This document shows positions 12,271 to 23,945 of a stretch of DNA of 50,924 bases, one piece after another (position 1 is the first letter of the stretch; every line of letters begins with the position of its first letter). The DNA is from Phellopilus nigrolimitatus (taxonomy: Eukaryota > Basidiomycota > Agaricomycetes > Hymenochaetales > Hymenochaetaceae). The translations under genes were made by a program, and so were the position numbers. The DNA lies in the NCBI GenBank assembly GCA_021029095.1, contig JAJOHG010000182.1, forward strand, positions 1 to 50,924. The letters run 5' to 3'. The notes below the pieces were generated by a model. It saw only the letters and a list, made by a program, of their open reading frames with translations, did no database searches and was not told the origin of the DNA.

Positions 12271-13032
12271 ATGTCCATCGTCACCATCAAAGTATGCGTT
12301 TCTTTCTTTTTTCCGGGAAAGCCTTTTGACAAGGTGTGACATGCAGAACGTTGAGTTTCTCAACAATCCTGCCCGCTTCACCGACCCATACAGGTTTCGT
12401 GTCCTCTTCGAATGCATATCTCCTTTGCCAGATGGTTCGTACACTGCTTCATTCATCTGGAACAACACTTACATGTCTCTGCTCCTCAGACCTTGAATGG
12501 CGACTCATTTACGTCTCCTCCCCTGGGAATGAAGATCTCGATCAAGAGCTCGACTCTTGCCTAGTTGGACCCGTACCCGTAGGCACGAATTCGTTCGACT
12601 TCGAGAGCCCCGCACCCGATCCACGTCGCATACCTAAAGAAGACCTGCTGGGAGTTGCCGCTCTCATCCTAACGGGCAGCTACAACGACCAGGAGTTCGT
12701 GCGCGTGGGGTACTACCAGAACACGGAGTACGACAACGAGGAGATGCGCGAGAGCCCACCGCAGAACGTGATGGTAGAGAGATTGACGCGAGATGTGAAC
12801 GCGAAGCCGCGCGTGACGCGTTTTCAAATTAAATGGTGCGAATTAGATTGGCAGCAGGCGCGAATGGTAGCACTGATTACATTGATGATTTGGCAGGAAC
12901 GTCACGCCATTGCAGACGACACAGGTCGCGGTAGGAGCGGCTCAATCTGCAGCCGTCCCATCCGCGAACGATCTAGCCGCCGACGATTCAGAAGCAATGG
13001 ATGTTCAACCAACCGAGGTGTCTGTATCGTGA
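12271..13032 (+). CDS. ASF1: histone chaperone ASF1
   Basis: Binds the H3-H4 dimer and passes it to CAF-1 and HIRA in nucleosome assembly. Four exons give 196 residues: 12271-12291, 12347-12434, 12490-12835 and 12897-13032. The conserved core is essentially complete: [43 protein letters not shown]-type [32 protein letters not shown] and [10 protein letters not shown] short divergent tail ending in an acidic stretch follows; its last intron (12836-12896) must be removed to read it, otherwise an artefactual hydrophobic tail appears. The gene is divergent from the BAG gene with 411 bp between the ATGs and two ACGCGT boxes in that promoter, consistent with S-phase expression. Confidence 0.95.
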
Positions 13033-14090
13033 CCTATTGCCTGCCTATCGTTCTCTCATTGCTTTCGATTCTGTGACGTTATATACTGCAGTACGATCTC
13101 TTTCCCTCATCAAATCATGAGTACTTCAGCTTATGTGCATTAAGATCGTTATGTTTTGTAGTTTGTATACACTTATCATTATAGCACTTCAAACCAACAG
13201 CTAATGATTGCCCTGGACAAAACTCAATTAGACAAACCACGCGCTGGTCAGTCTTCAGCCTCACAAAACTGATTGATAGTGACCATGTGGGCAAACCCAA
13301 TGACCCTCACAGCCGACCAAAGGTTCATGGGTAATCGCTATTTGTCTGGGTTGTTCCCGCTCTCTTCGGCAAACCAAGTCCGTCTTCCTACCCTCCCCTG
13401 AGAACACTAAAAACGCTTTGCATTGAACAACGTGGCAAATTTGGCACCATATTCGTGCACGATCTCAAACGCGCTATCAAAGCTCCCGATTTTGAGAGAT
13501 CAGAAAAAAATGGGATGTCGCAACATGGATAGGTGGACTATCGGAGAGGTGGTACCAAAGGAGAAGGCTTTCGAGTGGAGTAATTGTGAATGGAATGAGT
13601 GTCCCTATGCTCAGTACGTTTCTTATATATAACTCCGGCGAAAACAGGCGAAACGATTCTCAATGTCGGCCTTGACATCACTTCAAGAAACAACGCAAGA
13701 CATAGACGGGGAGATGGAAGACGTAGAAGACGAATGGTAGTCGAATGAATTATTCGGAATGCAATTATAGTTGGAGCAGATCCATCGACATAGCCTCACT
13801 TATATAGTCTGCATATGCACGCAACCTTGAGCTTGTGGCTGCTCTTACTCATCACGTTAACATAATTACCAAATTGGGATTCCGGCGTCACCGCCGCGCC
13901 AGCACGCGAGCGCGGCGACGGACAAGCCTGGGCAACGTAGGCTCTTCTCTGGCAGTGCCTGGCACCCGCAACGTCGATACCCTCCGGAACGCCATTACTC
14001 TTTCTCTCAGGACTCGTTTATTTGTTTATTTTCTCTCTTTGTGTAACTGGACTTGAATCCTTGGCGAGACGAAAGGAAGAGAGAGCTCAA
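13033..14090. other. intergenic with F-box relic
   Basis: Between ASF1 and the Munc13 gene. Apart from the F-box fragment at 13390-13632 I find no supported gene; reading frames near 13835-14298 lack motifs. Confidence 0.5.
13390..13632 (+). pseudogene. relic of the F-box/LRR family (C-terminal fragment)
   Basis: Translated fragments align to the C terminus of the intact F-box gene. YPPLRTLKTLCIEQRGKFG and DLKRAIKAPDFE lie in one frame; then, after a frame change near 13500, GCRNMDRWTIGEVVPKEK and AFEWSNCEWNE follow. The intact copy reads PLRTLRLRNCNKFDASF, DLRYVIKSPHF, CSGMDKAAVMEMVPMDKG and LEWEDYDW at the same places. No N-terminal part or start is present, so this is a decayed duplicate. 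Confidence 0.65.
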
Positions 14091-17000
14091 ATGTCGCGAA
14101 AGAGCTACAGCAGCATTGCCAGCCAGAGACGAATATCACGATATGTCGCCGATGACGACGTATTTACGTGCGTGTAGCTCGTGTCTTGCTAGAGAATGTG
14201 AGCTGACGAGTACACTGAAGGTATTCACTTCGAGTAGCGTGAGTGCGCACGCGCATCAACTACGGTATACAGAGCTAATGATTGCTCTAGCTTTTTGAGC
14301 TATCTCATGCAGCCCAAGGCTGTCGACAATAACGCTACTTCAGAAGCAGAAGCACGCGAGAAAGAACACACAAGCTCGCGCATATCCGGCGCCATCTCCA
14401 ACTCCATCCTCTCCATCGGCGATCTCTTCAAGGACGTCACGCGCGAGGGAAACAAGAGCGTCAAGTTTCCCGAGAAGCTCCTCAAAGTGCTGGACACGAA
14501 GCTGGCGAATATAGCGATGGGGAAGGATGCGGCGTACTCTGATCAACTTATTAGACGGACTTTTGCTGCGTTCTACGGCGCGTCTACGACAGATCAATTC
14601 CGGCGCCAGATGAAGGAGAACCGCAAAATCGAAGAAATGATTCTCATGTTCGCAACGACAGCAACGGGTGTGCTCAGGCGTGATCCATCCCTCGCAGGGG
14701 ATACCTGGAAACTGGAGCTCAACAAGCACATCGGCATGTTCGTGCAAATGTTGCGCGAGTGCTTGCGCAACGTCAGCCATGTTTCGCAGGAGCTCACCAC
14801 ACGTCTGGACATGTATGCTGCGAAGCTCGCGCCGTCCCCGGACTCAACAGACTCCGGGTATGATACTGCGTCCACCACAAGCAGGAGAAATGAGTCAATC
14901 TCTTCCCCGTCGCCTTTAGGCCTCAGCATGAACGTGATGGACATGGAAATGGCGAAGTCAGTTGCGAACCTGTTTGGGTTTCCGTTGCAAGACGTCCAAA
15001 GGGAGATTTACCAGATGAAACACTTCTGCACAGAAAAGGCAGCTATACTCGATCTCAAGGTAACATTATTGCTCATTGTGAAGATAATAAATATAGTAAC
15101 CATATTTTTTTTTCTTTCAGACTTGCCTTAAAAATCTCAATGCAGGCGAAGCTTTCCCGGGCCGACGTGAAGACTTCGATTCTGACGACGCGTGGAATCA
15201 ATGGCGGACGACCGAGTTATCACATCTGCAACAACTCATGGTCATCATGGTTCAGTTTAACCCGGAGCTTGCAAAATCCGCGCCGTCTGAAGCGCTTCCA
15301 TCCATCTCCACCGGGGCGCGTCCAGGATCGGTATACTCAAGCACCCCCGGGTCATCTTCGCGGCACGCATCGATCAGTAGTCGGCGCTCTGTTGCGCTCG
15401 TGGGGAGTGGTGTGGGTACACTCGACCTCGTCGCGGAACAGATCGATGGCGACGACGAAATCGAAGCAGGCGGCAACTTCACTTTCATTCCTCCGAATCC
15501 GAAGCGCTTCTATAAGCGACTGCTCGAGCTATGTATTCAAGCGGATCTCGACGCGATGGCAAACCTTCCGGAAGACCAAGAGGTCTCGCTCGGCATTCTG
15601 TCATCGCGACATATCGAGTTGATCAACGAGTGTGCTTTGCGATGGCGGATAGCCCACTCATATCGCGTCGCATGCTTTATGGATGTCATCAAGGCAAAGT
15701 ATGAACGAGAAGAGGTGCCGTTGGAGTGCATTCCAGAAGGACTGCAGATGATCGCCAAGGCCATGAATGACATTGATATCAGCCGGTGGCCAAAAGCTGA
15801 TGTAGGTATTTTATGTGCTATCTCGTGCAGATATACTGATTGAACAATCTCTTTAGTCAGATTACCTTGCAGAAGTATACGGCAGTCTCTTTAATGCCTT
15901 CCTCTCTACCCTCTATCACACTCTCGATGCCCTGCCGGGACTCAAGCCCTCCGAGATTGCACCGTACCTCGGCATTCTCGAGTCTTTGCAGGAATCGGGG
16001 CTTCTCGCTCGTTTCGACATCGACGTGCTCGCACGCGTCGAGACGCTTCGCGAGAAAGTCCGCGAGGTCGCGGAGCGAGCGTATCTCGAAAGGTCGAAGG
16101 AACTCTTCGCCGCACCCGGTGTAAACCGCGCGTTGCCGCTTCTTCTCACAACAGATACTATCGAGAAAAATGCAAAGTTGTTAGACAAGCGCTTCCCTGA
16201 GCCGTTACTCGGCCATGTTGATATCGTCGCATTGATGTGTGAGGTACAGATACCCATGTTCCTCGGTGACCTCGAGGCGAATCGCAAACGCCTGTACGAG
16301 AGCTCGATGAACGGCCCGACTCCGGATGTACCAATCGAGGATATATTTGCACTGTTTCGAAGAACAAAGTCAATACTCGAAATGCACCAGGCATTCTGTC
16401 CAAAGTCGGTCCTTTTTAGCAAGTTCATTAATGCATATTGTGGACTAATGATGCATCAAGTGCGCAATTGAAATTCGACCTTGTCTCGTTTTTCGAACCA
16501 TATGTACGCCAGTGGCTTGTTACCGTAGATAGCAAAACATTGCAATGGGTACAAGGAGTGAGCAGGCTGTTTATGTATGGCTTAAGCGACCTAATATTGA
16601 TTCTCTTTTCAGGCTATTGCAGCAGATAAGGTAGCTCGTCATCCATGCGTCATTTTCACCTACCACTGACATTTAACCTAGTTTGAAGCGTCTGATGCCG
16701 GAGGACATAGTTCTTCCATTGTTGACCTCTTCGACTCGATTCGTAGTCCAATTGATTTCCTGAAGGACTTGGAATGGGTTGACGAATATCAGGAAGCGCG
16801 TTTTTACACGGCCCTTTCTAAGGTAATTGCAGTCGTACATATCAGCGAACTGTTAGCTAAAACGAGAATACCAGACGTTTAGTAAAGCCGTCGAGCAATA
16901 CTGCCGAAATGTCGAAGAGCTCTTCATGTCTGAGATGTTCCCTCGGCCAACCGACTATCTCCAGCCGCAAAAGCAATCTGCGTGGCTCGAACGCGCCAAG

Positions 17001-18819
17001 CAGCTCGCCCAGGTGACGGGCGAGAAGAAGGTCATCCCCTTCAACTTCCAGCCGACGTCTTGCGTCAAGCTGAATAACATTGAAGCTGCTCGACGCCTGT
17101 TGGACAACATATACACGCACATCGATGTCGACAGTGTGGCGAGTACACTGGAACGCACTGCGCCGCCCGTACCTGAGAAGCAGGAGCGCCAACGCTTCTT
17201 GTTTACAGTGAAGGTGGTGATTGCAGAGGGACTTGTGCCCCTGGACAGCAGCCCATCGTCAAAGCTCGATACGTTCGTGACGCTTAGCGATGAGGCAGGC
17301 ACTCGACTTGCAAAGACGCGCACAATCTATGAGACGCTTGATCCTCGATGTGAGTTTTGAACCTTCAGGAGAGAAGTGAAATTTTTGACTTGGTCGACAG
17401 GGGATGAAACATTCGATTTATCTGTTGAGAAACCTCTCTGGCTTATGCTCAGCGTGCGGGATCGGGCATTAATTGGTAAACACGACACAGTCGGCCGCGC
17501 TTACCTATGTCTTGATCCACGGCGGTTTGGCGATCTCCTGGCGCACGATCTGTGGTTTGACCTGGACTCGCATGGTCGCATTCTCGTGCGGGTGAGTATG
17601 GAGGGTGAAAAAGATGACATTCAGTTCTACTTCGGCCGTGCGTTCAGGTCACTGAAGCGCTCAGAGGGTGACATGGTGCGAATCTTTATCGACAAGGTAT
17701 GTCAATTATTTCCTAATGATAAACGTGTTTGATGTAAACCTTTGTCTTGTAGATGACGCCGTTCATCCAGCAGTCACTTTCGCGTGCGGTTTTGAAAGCG
17801 CTTGTCAAGACCGGCACAGGACTCGATTATACTAAGGCGTTGGACAATATGACTGCTTTTTACCGGAATGCCCTAGGACCCAGCGCGAACGAGATCCAAG
17901 TTCCGCTGCCGCAGTCGGAGAAGCCGCGCATCAGGCCTGAAGCGCTGTCAGACTACGAGATCGAGCAAGCGATAACGCCACTTTTCGATTATTTCGAGGC
18001 AAACCTGCAGACACTCAATACGTACCTCTCAGAGGAAACAAAAGAGATGGTGATAACACGTCTGTGGAAGGAGATACTCGCAGTCATTGAGGCATTGCTT
18101 GTTCCTCCGTTGTCGAACGTCCCGAGTGACATGAAACCGCTGTCAGACAAGGAGGTCGACATCGTTTTCAAGTGGTTGAAGGTGGGTTTCTCACGATGGG
18201 CCTTCAGGAAATACGGTCATTGACATACCTCGAAGTTCCTGCGCGACTTCTTTTTCATTGGAGGTGAAGGTGTGCCCCTGGAGACACTGCAGAACCAGAA
18301 ATATCGTGATGTGGTTTCGATCCGTTTATACTATGACTGGAACACGTAAGTTTTGTGGGCCCATCCCTCTTGCATCTTTCTGACTCGCATTCGCCTTAGC
18401 GACGTGCTGATGGAGGAGTGTGTGCGCATGATGCAGCAACAGTTGCATTCGGCACCTACGATGAAGAAGAGGGCGAAGACTGTGTACGCACAGCGGAACC
18501 TCGGTACTATCAAGGACAGGAAACGGGAGAAGCGGGAGCAAAAGGAGGTGACAAACGGCGAGACCATCCTACGTATTCTGCGTATGCGGTAAGCACCTGT
18601 TTTCCTTATGATCCAAATGGATTATGTCGCTCATTGCGATTGTGTTACTCGTGTAGACCAGGGACAGGCGACTTTATCGCCCAACAGATGCAGATCATAG
18701 CCCGGATGCAAGCCGAGCAGGAGAAACGGGCCCAGGACCAAGATCAGAAACGGGTAGCTCGACCACGACAACAGCAGTTGCAACAGGATGTACCGCCTCT
18801 CCCGCCACTGCCTTCATGA
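14091..18819 (+). CDS. Munc13/UNC-13 family protein (Ync13-like) with MHD and C2 domains
   Basis: Thirteen exons encode about 1330 residues. Exon 1 (14091-14167) supplies MSRKSYSSIASQRRISRYV; its splice to 14291 (AC|C) continues the frame through TFLSYLMQPK. Later exons begin at 15121, 15857, 16461, 16613 (18 nt), 16682, 16875, 17401, 17753, 18236, 18400 and 18657. The MHD1-like region is around residues 720-790 (VDLFDSIRSPIDFLKDLEW). A C2 domain follows at about 885-985, with DTFVTLSDEAG and DPRWDETFDL after removal of the 17350-17400 intron. MHD2 is at about 1040-1160. The C-terminal tail is Gln/Pro-rich. Fission-yeast Ync13 acts at the division site in coupling exocytosis and endocytosis; a similar role is inferred. 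All exon joints keep frame and no key element is missing. Confidence 0.88.
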
Positions 18820-19473
18820 CGACCTCGAAGACAATTACCTTTCATCTTCGCACCCATCTGCCGAGACTCTTGACCTTCATGGGTGATACCTTATTGAGCT
18901 GTGTTACCCCGTGCCGTACTTACCTGTAATTTGATTTGGCTGTTTCTCACTTTTTGATTTAATTTGTATGCTTTTTTTTGCACATTGACAAGGAAATCCG
19001 ATTTGTCGTCCTATTTTACAAGGGGAAAATACAACGAGTGATGCAGACAATAGACGTGGTTGGCAAGGTTGCAAGGCTGTGGCTATAGCTGCCTTCTCGG
19101 GCTACTGAGGCATGTCACAGAGTGTGACTTATGATCGGTCGCGCGTTCTCCGTGAGTCGCGTCGCAAGTGGCAGTTTCAAGCTTTTTGTTCTTTTTTCAG
19201 TGAACAATGAACGCTTCGAGCTCATCATGCTTTGGCCTGTGGCCGCGCGGCTGCTGGGCCCTACTTAATCCATGAGGTGTGTGTGACTTGCCCTCCATTC
19301 TCTTCACCCATCCCCCTCTTCAACTTCATCTCCTTTCATTTCCTTCAGCGCCTTTGCTTTTCCGTTCCGGTGCAGGTCCACCCTCGCTTTACTACTCAGT
19401 TTTGCCTGTTCACGATACTTTTACTAAATCTACACGTCCAACCACTCGTTCTTATCGTTTTTCAGATATTGAA
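18820..19473. other. intergenic, 3' flank of Munc13 gene and promoter of membrane-protein gene
   Basis: Pyrimidine-rich stretches at about 19290-19410 precede the next start codon and probably mark its promoter/5' UTR. No other feature seen. Confidence 0.5.
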
Positions 19474-20639
19474 ATGCTGCCTCCTCGTGCTTGTGAGCGT
19501 CCTCCACGACAAGTGTTGACTGATCTGATTTTTTTGCTGGATATCTTTAGACATCTTCCTCGGCCTGAATGCCATCCGCGCACTCAGCATCGTTGCGCTC
19601 CTGCTCGTATTCTCGAGCAATATCCTGATTATGGTTGAAGACATAAAAGCGGTCAACAGATTCATGTCTGCGACGCGGTCCGGGTCTGACAATACCAATT
19701 CTACTATAACCGATTTTATGCTGGATTGCGATTACATCGAGTGCGTCCTTTTCGTCGTTGTTCTCATGTCGATTTTGCTTAGATCGATACCCGACTTAGG
19801 GGAAGCACAGTCCCCAATCAGCCAGCTGGTGCTTTCTGGGCCGTACTCAATCGCCTTCTCATCATCTTCCAAGTCGTTATGCTCATGCTTTCCGAGTTCG
19901 GGTGGCCGTATAAGTTTTTCGACCGCTACTTTCCCGTGCTGGGGACCAACTTCGGCCTTGGTGCTCTTGGTCTGTTCCAGTGCCTCATCGGTGCCGCCGT
20001 TCTCTCGCACCACGTTGACGACTTCGCGCTTGTCTCCGCGTTTTTCCTCTTCGCACTTGGCTGCCTGAACATTCTTATCGTAAGTCCCTCCATTTCTTGG
20101 CCTAGTTTCTGGGTCTTCTCACACGCCTTCCACGCCAGGGCCTCATCTTCCGTGAGAAAGGGAAGGACAAGCGCTCGATCACCGGCTGGCGCAACGAGAA
20201 GAAGAAAGGCCTCCTCCCGACCGTGCAGAACAAGCTCGGCGAACACGCTGGCCCGCTTCGTCCGATCTTTACCGGCCAACCTCCTTCGTTCGTGTCGAAC
20301 AGCCGGTTCTCTAACGAGAAGGCGTCTGTTCTGAGCGACGAGAAGAGTTACGGCTTCAGCGAAAAGGGATTTGGCTGGGGACGTCAAGGGGAGAAGCTCG
20401 CTGCTGGCAAGGGTACGCTTTCTATATTCTCCGTCTCCATTTGATCAGTCAATTTAATCATTCCCGTCCATTTTTGCTTCCATTCTTCAGGACTACTCAT
20501 TTCAAAACCTCTTGAGGCACTCCCACCATATGGTCCGGGCGCGCGCGTGCCCCCCTCGTTCTCGCCGCGCCGAGGTGCTGACACTGAGTTGCAACAAACA
20601 CAAGAACCCACCTTCCAGTCTGGTGGGCAGGCGATGTGA
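19474..20639 (+). CDS. fungal multi-pass membrane protein of unknown function
   Basis: Five exons (19474-19492, 19551-19740, 19800-20079, 20139-20412, 20491-20639) give 303 residues starting MLPPRAYIFLGLNAIRAL. Hydrophobic segments lie in the first ~40 residues (LSIVALLLVFSSNILIMV), near 90-115 (LLIIFQVVMLMLSEF) and near 120-170 (two adjacent segments), so about four membrane spans are likely. A hydrophilic, charged C-terminal tail of some 130 residues follows. Intron 2 uses the AG at 19798-19799; the nearer AG at 19781 would break frame. The layout resembles conserved Agaricomycete membrane proteins without assigned function. No enzyme motif is visible. Confidence 0.78.
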
Positions 20640-21022
20640 ACCGATTTATGCCAAAACACGAGCTCTGCTGATAATGCGATTAATGAGCGCCGAGAGCGAA
20701 GATAGATTTTCATCTTACGCACTGCAACGAACACTGAAACATGATCACTTCTGACTTGAATCTGGTTTGTTACTATACTGTTCTATAGCTTATTATGTTC
20801 ACTGTGATATGCTCTTGATTGAGCTCTCGTTTCTCTACCCACACGGACATCTGGCGTCTTTATTAACAGTCATTAACTCGTAACTTACTAAATTGGCTGG
20901 CCTGGCCCTCGGGCTTCTTGTATTGTAGCATAACCTCCTGAATGTATTTTTGGTGCGCACCTGATATTGACTGTAGTATTGAATACTTCAAAGTTCAAAG
21001 ACGTGCAGATGGATCAGAATAC
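20640..21022. other. intergenic before MITE
   Basis: 3' flank of the membrane-protein gene; AT-rich, no gene seen. Confidence 0.5.
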
Positions 21023-21738
21023 TAGGGGAGCTCAAAGTTGAGCATGCGACATTCAATGTTCATGACGCCTGCCTTATTAGGTTGGGCTCATGATGTGATG
21101 GCTGGTCACGGATCCCTGAGCTGAGCAAACAAAGCCAAGCAACGTTACTCGTTGCGTTACTGCGCATGTCGTCGATCCTGCTTACTGTTTTGCTGCCACT
21201 CAAATCTTTTTCTCATTGCTATGGCACCTAATTCTGAAAATCAAAAATTTCAGCTGCTTGAGCAGAGTCTCGAAGCATGTAACTCTTGTTAGCTATACAG
21301 AACATGGGTGAAATGTTGTTCTCCCTATATATACAATATTATAGAGAGTGTTCCGCTGTTCCTAAATATGGCAATTCATTCCCGTCTGCGTTTCACCACT
21401 CGATTTACCGCCGGCATCGTCTCCAACCTCAACCAACTCAGGTCATGCAAAACTCAGGTTAAATTTAAATAAAACTGGCTTATTAGACACATGATACAGA
21501 GATACAAACATGTACATCAGAATTGAAGCTAGGGAGTTGAAGAACGACATGTTGAGCGCAGATGGGAATAACCAGGCATGACCTGCACCCTTTAGGAATG
21601 AATGTGACTCAATGTGACCAGGGTCTGGATGGGCTCGGCCATCAGGGATCTGTGACCAGCAATCACATCATGAGGCCGACCTAACTAGGCAGGCGTCATG
21701 AACATTGAATGTCGCATGCTCAACTTTGAGCTCCCCTA
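21023..21738. mobile_element. MITE with ~97-bp terminal inverted repeats
   Basis: The sequence at 21023-21119 is repeated in inverted orientation at 21642-21738 with six differences in 97 positions; both ends start TAGGGGAGCTCAAAGTTGAG. TA at each border fits a Tc1/mariner-like target duplication. The ~520-bp interior carries no transposase frame. The ends share no similarity with the MITE at 9774, so this is a second family. The right end stops 80 bp before the ATG of the intact F-box gene. Confidence 0.85.
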
Positions 21739-21818
21739 CTGCTTGCAGAGCCTATGTAGGTCAGGTGATTCGATCGCGATCTGGATGTCGACGGTGCTCG
21801 CCTACGTTGTCTGTAGCT

Positions 21819-23513
21819 ATGGCGAACGACAAGTTTACCAACTCGTTCGAAATACCTGACATCTCTACGTTGGAGAGCTTTGTGTCCTATGTGACCCAAG
21901 CGTTGGATGAAGGTCATACGATCCGAGCCGACAAACTCTTGGATGCCGATGGGTAAGGTCGTTCATTTTTTCCTTCCACAACATCACCTGTAAGTTGAGG
22001 CACTTATGACAGACCATTTCTCTCGGCCTTGACGCTGGATCGCAATGATGTCTCGTCCATCACGAAGGTTCTGCGCAAACTGAGGGCGTTGGATGCGTCG
22101 CTATCTACACTGTCACGGATCGTGAAAGAAGGCATTCCGCACGTTCAAGCGCAACTGCTTCCCATCGTTTTTACCAGCGGCTTCTCGTCTTTACCCGACG
22201 AGGTGCTTTCCCATATCTTCGAAATGGCGTTCGCCGAAAATAAACATATTTCGGCCACACTCTCGCTAGTCTGTCGGCGTTTTCGCGAGATCGTACTTCA
22301 TCTCCCGAAATTGTGGACATACCTGCATGTTTCCAAGGATCCCCGGCTGTTCCTTGAACGCAGCAAGTCACTCGGAATTAGCCTTGACATACGTATTAAA
22401 ACCGATGAAATTCCAGCCGAAAGGCTCTTACGACAGGCTGAACTTCATACCGATCGCTGGGAAGTGTTTATGCTTCGGAGAGATCTTGATTGCGACATAG
22501 CGTCCTGCGATACTATGAAGCATCTGCGTGAGCATTTCTCAAGGACAACGTTTCCATCTCTTGAAACGCTGAGCGTCGACTGCGACTGTGATGTCGCTCT
22601 GGACAATATGGGCCACGTGCTCGAAGGCGAGGAGGACGCGGACAGTGGCATCAGAAATTTCTTCAGTACTTGGGATACTCCCGCGCTTCGAAAGCTCAAA
22701 ATATCTAATCTCATTCCTTCACTGCTTCGCGCGAACTCCCTGACGTGCATCGAGCTCCGACTCGATGGTTACAGTCGAGCCTACGAGCTTGCAATCTGGA
22801 ATTTGCAAACGATTGCGGCTTTCTTAGCATCGTGTAGGTCTCTTGAGGAACTGAAACTCACCCTTCAGTCCATAATTTATCTCTCTAATGAGACGCAAGC
22901 ACACGTGGAACTGCAAGGTATCAAAAGCATCCATTTCGACATTCAAGATTGCGATTGCGAGCCCGTGGAGGCTCTCCTCGGGGCGTTGTCGACCCCGAAC
23001 TTGACAGAGTTATCTATCAACACTCTCAAATCTTCCTACGAGACCGTAGATGCATTGTTGGAGATATTTTTTCCTGAATCCGAAAGGCGCTGGACCCGCC
23101 TCGAGACGCTTAGTTTGGAGATGACTCAGGACCGTGTGCAAGGACGTGTGCAAGGGCAAGAGTTTCCTCTTGACATCGTTTTTTTAAGGCTACCGGGACT
23201 CCACCATTTGTCTATCGATGGTCACAATCTCGAGCAGCCCACAGTCTTCCATCCAACTTATGAAGGGGATGGCCATTCTCCTCTTCGGACTTTGCGGCTG
23301 AGGAACTGCAATAAATTCGATGCGTCCTTTATAGGCGATCTCAGGTATGTAATCAAATCGCCCCATTTCAAGACGCTGGGGATAAGCCAATGTTCGGGTA
23401 TGGACAAGGCGGCCGTCATGGAAATGGTGCCAATGGACAAAGGACTGGAGTGGGAAGATTACGATTGGAGTGCGTTTAACATCCAAAATGTGTGTGCGTC
23501 CAACTTTCGCTGA
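21819..23513 (+). CDS. F-box/LRR protein (intact copy)
   Basis: Two exons (21819-21952 and 22013-23513) give 544 residues starting MANDKFTNSFEIPDISTLES. An N-terminal helical region (about 45-100) precedes the F-box at about 103-145 (SLPDEVLSHIFEMAF, LVCRRFREIVLHLPKLWTY). Leucine-rich segments fill the rest (FPSLETLSVDC, LRKLKISNL, LRTLRLRNC), ending near DKGLEWEDYDWSAF. F-box proteins recruit substrates to SCF ubiquitin ligases; the target here is unknown. It is the undamaged relative of the gene at 5704-7378 and of the relic at 13390, sharing the intron position after the N-terminal Asp-Gly. A MITE abuts its promoter. Confidence 0.85.
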
Positions 23514-23945
23514 TGCCGAAAATCAGGTCATACATTCAGCAAATTTCGCCGAGATGATGAGGCAGAACTCCAGAATACTTTGCGCACATTCAGCGGCTTG
23601 ATACAGCGGAGACAACAAATGATTATGAACGCGGGATGATGCAGTTGAAGTCGTTGAATACATCGTTATATATTGTACATATGTACTCGTCTCAAAACCT
23701 TCGTTACCCGTGCTTCACAGATACCCCCTATTGAGCAATGTGTCTCGAAGTATGTAGCATGCGTTTGTCAATACGTACTCTAGTTATGATCTTTCCGCCT
23801 GGTGCATCATATTTACGACCAAGTTTGTCCTGCTTCGGAATCAACTTCTTGAGAACTATCCAAGCGGTTTTGATATCTATGTTTTATCCATAAATGAAAA
23901 AAGTACTACTTTTTATGTGCAACATTAATACTCTATAGCTACAAG
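23514..23945. other. intergenic, convergent 3' ends
   Basis: AT-rich spacer between the plus-strand F-box gene and the minus-strand LHS1 gene. No feature seen. Confidence 0.5.

Noticed and set aside
12836..13076. Hydrophobic C-terminal extension of ASF1 when read without splicing
   Set aside because: The 61-bp intron at 12836-12896 has good GT-AG sites, and removing it gives an acidic tail typical of fungal ASF1.
13664..13738. Short acidic frame (MSALTSLQETTQ...)
   Set aside because: Only 24 codons, no flanking exon or motif; too little to support a gene.
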